Source: CAZFHP01 sp964519365
GTDB lineage: Bacteria; Babelota; Babeliae; Babelales; RVW-14
Direction of reading: 5' to 3'
DNA: 6,801 nucleotides
Assembly: GCA_964519365.1 (NCBI GenBank)
Contig: CAZFHP010000072.1
Span: forward strand, 1 to 6,801
The notes under the pieces were generated by a model. It worked only from the letters and a program-made list of their open reading frames with translations, searched no databases and was not told where the DNA came from. The position numbers and the translations under genes are program-made. Positions 5,390 through 6,801 of this stretch are shown here, piece after piece. Position 1 is the first letter of the stretch. Each line of letters starts with the position of its first letter.

Positions 5390-6625
5390 ATGATCACATT
5401 TTTTCACACAGCAGACATACATTTCGGCGTTGAAAACTACGGTAAAGTCGATTCAAAGACGGGAATCCATTCCCGTCTTTTAGATTTTAAAAAATCTTTT
5501 GAATCATGTATCGATCTTGCGATCAAAGAAAATATCGATCTTTTTTTACTCTGCGGCGACGCATACAAAACAGCGTATCCTACGCCAACGCAACAAAAAT
5601 TATTCGCACAATTATTACTCAAACTTCACCAAGCCAATATTCCTGTCGCTATTACCGTCGGCAATCACGATCACCCATTAAGTTTTGGAAAAGCAAATGC
5701 TCTTGATGTCTTTGATTATTTGCCACTTGATGGCTTTCATGTATTTTCAAAGCCTGACTCTATTACAATCCAAACCAAACACGGCCCTCTACAAATAGTC
5801 GGCATCCCATGGCCAACACGAAACGTTCTTATGTCTCGTTACGCACATAAGTTTAAAAGCAACTCAGAAATAGCAACGTATCTTTCAGATAAAGTCGGGC
5901 AAATTATTCAGACACTTGCCTCAGAACTTAACCCAGAATTACCTGCGATACTCATGGGGCACCTGACCGTAAGCAACGGTTTATTTTCTGGCTCAGAAAA
6001 ATGCGCCGTCTTTGGCACAGACCCAATTTTTTTACCATCGCAATTAGCAATCGAACCATTTGATTACGTTGCCCTGGGACACTTACACAGACATCAAAAT
6101 CTTAACCCCAAAAGCTCTCCTGCTATTATTTATTCTGGTTCTGTAGAACGGGTCGACTTTGGCGAACGCAAAGACGAAAAGGGCTTTTATCGTGTACAAA
6201 TAGATACAAGCAAAAACAAAACATGCACACACACGTTTGTAAAACTTCCAACCCGCCCTATGATCCAAATAGACGTAAAGCTCAAAGCCGGCGAAAATCA
6301 AACCGAACAAATTTTAGAAGCAACCAAACAACACGACATAACAAATGCGATTGTTAAGATTATCTATCATGTACCTGAAAACAGACCCGACAAAGTTAAT
6401 CTTGCATCGATACAACGAGCGTGCAAAGACTCCATTTGTTTAGTCGGGATTATCCCAATACATAAAGCTGCTACTCGCGAGCGTCGGGCTCAAGTTAAAA
6501 TCGACATGGATCTTAAGACACTTTTAAACAGATATTTCGACACGAAAGAAAATCTATCTGAACGCAAAGAGATTCTTATCGAAAAAGCGCTTAAGCTAAC
6601 AGACGTCGTAGACGACAAGTTCTAA
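5390..6625 (+). CDS. sbcD: SbcD/Mre11-type DNA repair exonuclease subunit
   Basis: This 411-residue metallophosphoesterase is the nuclease subunit of the SbcCD (Mre11-Rad50) complex type, which opens DNA hairpins and trims blocked double-strand ends in the cytoplasm using Mn2+. All metal-binding motifs are present in order: HTADIHFG (6-13) with Asp9 and His11, CGDAYK (55-60) with Asp57, GNHDH (91-95), MGHLTV (189-194) with His191, and LGHLHRHQ (229-236) with His231 and His233. SPAIIYSGSVERVDFGE (243-259) matches the end of the family's catalytic core. The remainder, about 285-411, would form the capping and ATPase-binding C-terminal part. Length is normal for the family. The start codon is set by the conserved motif beginning a few residues in; no Shine-Dalgarno precedes it. 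The ATPase partner gene sbcC is often adjacent, but no coding sequence follows in the remaining 176 bp. The gene may be read through from glmU. Other metallophosphoesterase roles are less likely given the GSxERxDFGE segment. Confidence 0.92.
   Translation: MITFFHTADIHFGVENYGKVDSKTGIHSRLLDFKKSFESCIDLAIKENIDLFLLCGDAYKTAYPTPTQQKLFAQLLLKLHQANIPVAITVGNHDHPLSFGKANALDVFDYLPLDGFHVFSKPDSITIQTKHGPLQIVGIPWPTRNVLMSRYAHKFKSNSEIATYLSDKVGQIIQTLASELNPELPAILMGHLTVSNGLFSGSEKCAVFGTDPIFLPSQLAIEPFDYVALGHLHRHQNLNPKSSPAIIYSGSVERVDFGERKDEKGFYRVQIDTSKNKTCTHTFVKLPTRPMIQIDVKLKAGENQTEQILEATKQHDITNAIVKIIYHVPENRPDKVNLASIQRACKDSICLVGIIPIHKAATRERRAQVKIDMDLKTLLNRYFDTKENLSERKEILIEKALKLTDVVDDKF
5450..5505 (+). repeat. Nested palindromes inside the 5' coding region of sbcD
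   Basis: A perfect 12-bp inverted repeat (AAAGACGGGAAT at 5455-5466, ATTCCCGTCTTT at 5469-5480, two bases between) is followed by a second palindrome, GATTTT/AAAATC (5483-5488 and 5491-5496). Both are enclosed by GATTCAAA (5450-5457) and TTTGAATC (5498-5505), so the RNA could fold as a three-way junction. The first stem followed by TTTTAGATTTT also resembles an intrinsic terminator lying within the gene, at codons 22-33. Confidence 0.8.
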
Positions 6626-6649
6626 TCGCAAAATTCAAAACATAATCCA

Positions 6650-6676
6650 CTTATTCGAACGTGAGTTCGACGTAAG
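6650..6676 (+). repeat. Imperfect inverted repeat downstream of sbcD
   Basis: CTTA-T-TCGAAC at 6650-6660 pairs with GTTCGA-CG-TAAG at 6665-6676 around a GTGA loop: a 6-bp inner stem, a small internal loop and a 4-bp outer stem. Neither strand has a T-run after it, so a Rho-independent terminator is not supported. It may be a dispersed intergenic repeat or an mRNA 3' end stabiliser. Confidence 0.6.
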
Positions 6677-6719
6677 CAAATTAAACAAAAACACCTGGGG
6701 GCAAAGATTTTTCTAAGAT

Positions 6720-6764
6720 CCGTTCGCCCTGAGCGGAGCCCTTATTAGGCAAGGGTGTACGAAG
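6720..6764 (+). repeat. Possible dispersed palindromic repeat (CGTTCGCCCTGAG type)
   Basis: The segment begins CGTTCGCCCTGAGCGGAG and ends AAGGGTGTACGAAG. TTCG and CCCT (6723-6730) can pair with AGGG (6752-6755) and CGAA (6760-6763), leaving a TGTA bulge; alternatively CCCTT (6739-6743) pairs with AAGGG (6751-6755). Similar TTCGCCCTGAG...CGAAGGG palindromes are scattered through intergenic regions of many bacteria. Membership here is inferred by resemblance only. Confidence 0.45.
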
Positions 6765-6775
6765 TTTCGTTAATA

Positions 6776-6801
6776 CCCCATGGCTGCGGCTTTCAGCCTT
6801 G
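6776..6801 (+). repeat. Partial stem-loop cut by the window end
   Basis: GGCTG (6782-6786) pairs with CAGCC (6794-6798) around a 7-nt loop. Beyond a T-T mismatch (6781/6799), CA (6779-6780) pairs with TG (6800-6801). The unpaired CCC at 6776-6778 would extend the stem if the sequence continues with GGG. It may be a terminator or part of a repeat element. Confidence 0.4.

Larger units (their letters stand above)
6626..6801. other. Non-coding region with several imperfect inverted repeats
   Basis: After sbcD there is no credible ORF on either strand. The region contains a hairpin at 6650-6676, a GC-richer segment resembling dispersed bacterial repeats at 6720-6764, a mini-hairpin ACGAA/TTCGT (6759-6770), and a stem cut by the window edge (6779-6801). 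Base composition shifts from the AT-rich genes to a clearly GC-richer stretch after 6719. A stem directly followed by a T-run was not found within the window. Confidence 0.6.

Noticed and set aside
6083..6310. A 75-codon minus-strand ORF with a hydrophobic N-terminus
   Set aside because: It is antisense inside sbcD, whose plus-strand frame has complete conserved motifs; the hydrophobicity is a by-product of the opposite strand's codons.
6650..6676. Hairpin as the Rho-independent terminator of sbcD
   Set aside because: No T-run follows it on either strand.

Overview
This is an AT-rich bacterial chromosome segment with tightly packed housekeeping genes and several poorly characterised membrane or secreted proteins. 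The gene content (phosphatidylserine decarboxylase, GlmU, an SbcD-type nuclease, and a GerMN-like membrane protein in what need not be a spore former) plus the dispersed-repeat-like hairpins at the right end suggest a small-genome, possibly host-associated Gram-negative-type bacterium. A Candidatus Dependentiae (TM6/Babeliae) lineage is my best guess. That assignment rests on general resemblance only and is not proven by any single gene here.

Left half, minus strand. Bases 1-869 hold most of a phosphatidylserine decarboxylase gene (psd) whose 3' end lies outside the window. It is separated by a good intrinsic terminator (967-1000) from an upstream minus-strand cluster. Read in the direction of transcription, the cluster is tRNA-Ser(CGA) (3662-3570), a GyrI/YdeE-like ligand-binding protein (3534-3073), a single-domain cupin (3034-2642), a GerMN-like membrane protein overlapping the cupin by 56 nt (2697-2056), and a secreted alpha-helical protein of unknown function (1939-1046). 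The last gene has its own strong Shine-Dalgarno (SD) sequence and a possible promoter.

Right half, plus strand. A 180-bp divergent intergenic region (3663-3842) separates the tRNA from glmU (3843-5348), which encodes the bifunctional UDP-GlcNAc-forming enzyme with an unusual Lys/Glu/Asn-rich tail. After 41 bp comes an sbcD/mre11-type nuclease gene (5390-6625). That gene has no visible SD; a perfect 13-bp direct repeat lies immediately before its ATG, and a strong nested palindrome lies inside its 5' coding region. Bases 6626-6801 contain no gene but hold a series of imperfect inverted repeats, the last cut by the window edge.

Functionally, psd (phospholipid synthesis) and glmU (precursor for peptidoglycan and lipid A or other glycans) serve envelope biogenesis, and SbcD serves DNA end and hairpin repair. 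I see no mobile element, CRISPR array or obvious defence island. The most unusual signals are the regulatory-looking structures around the start of sbcD and the hairpin cluster at the right end.
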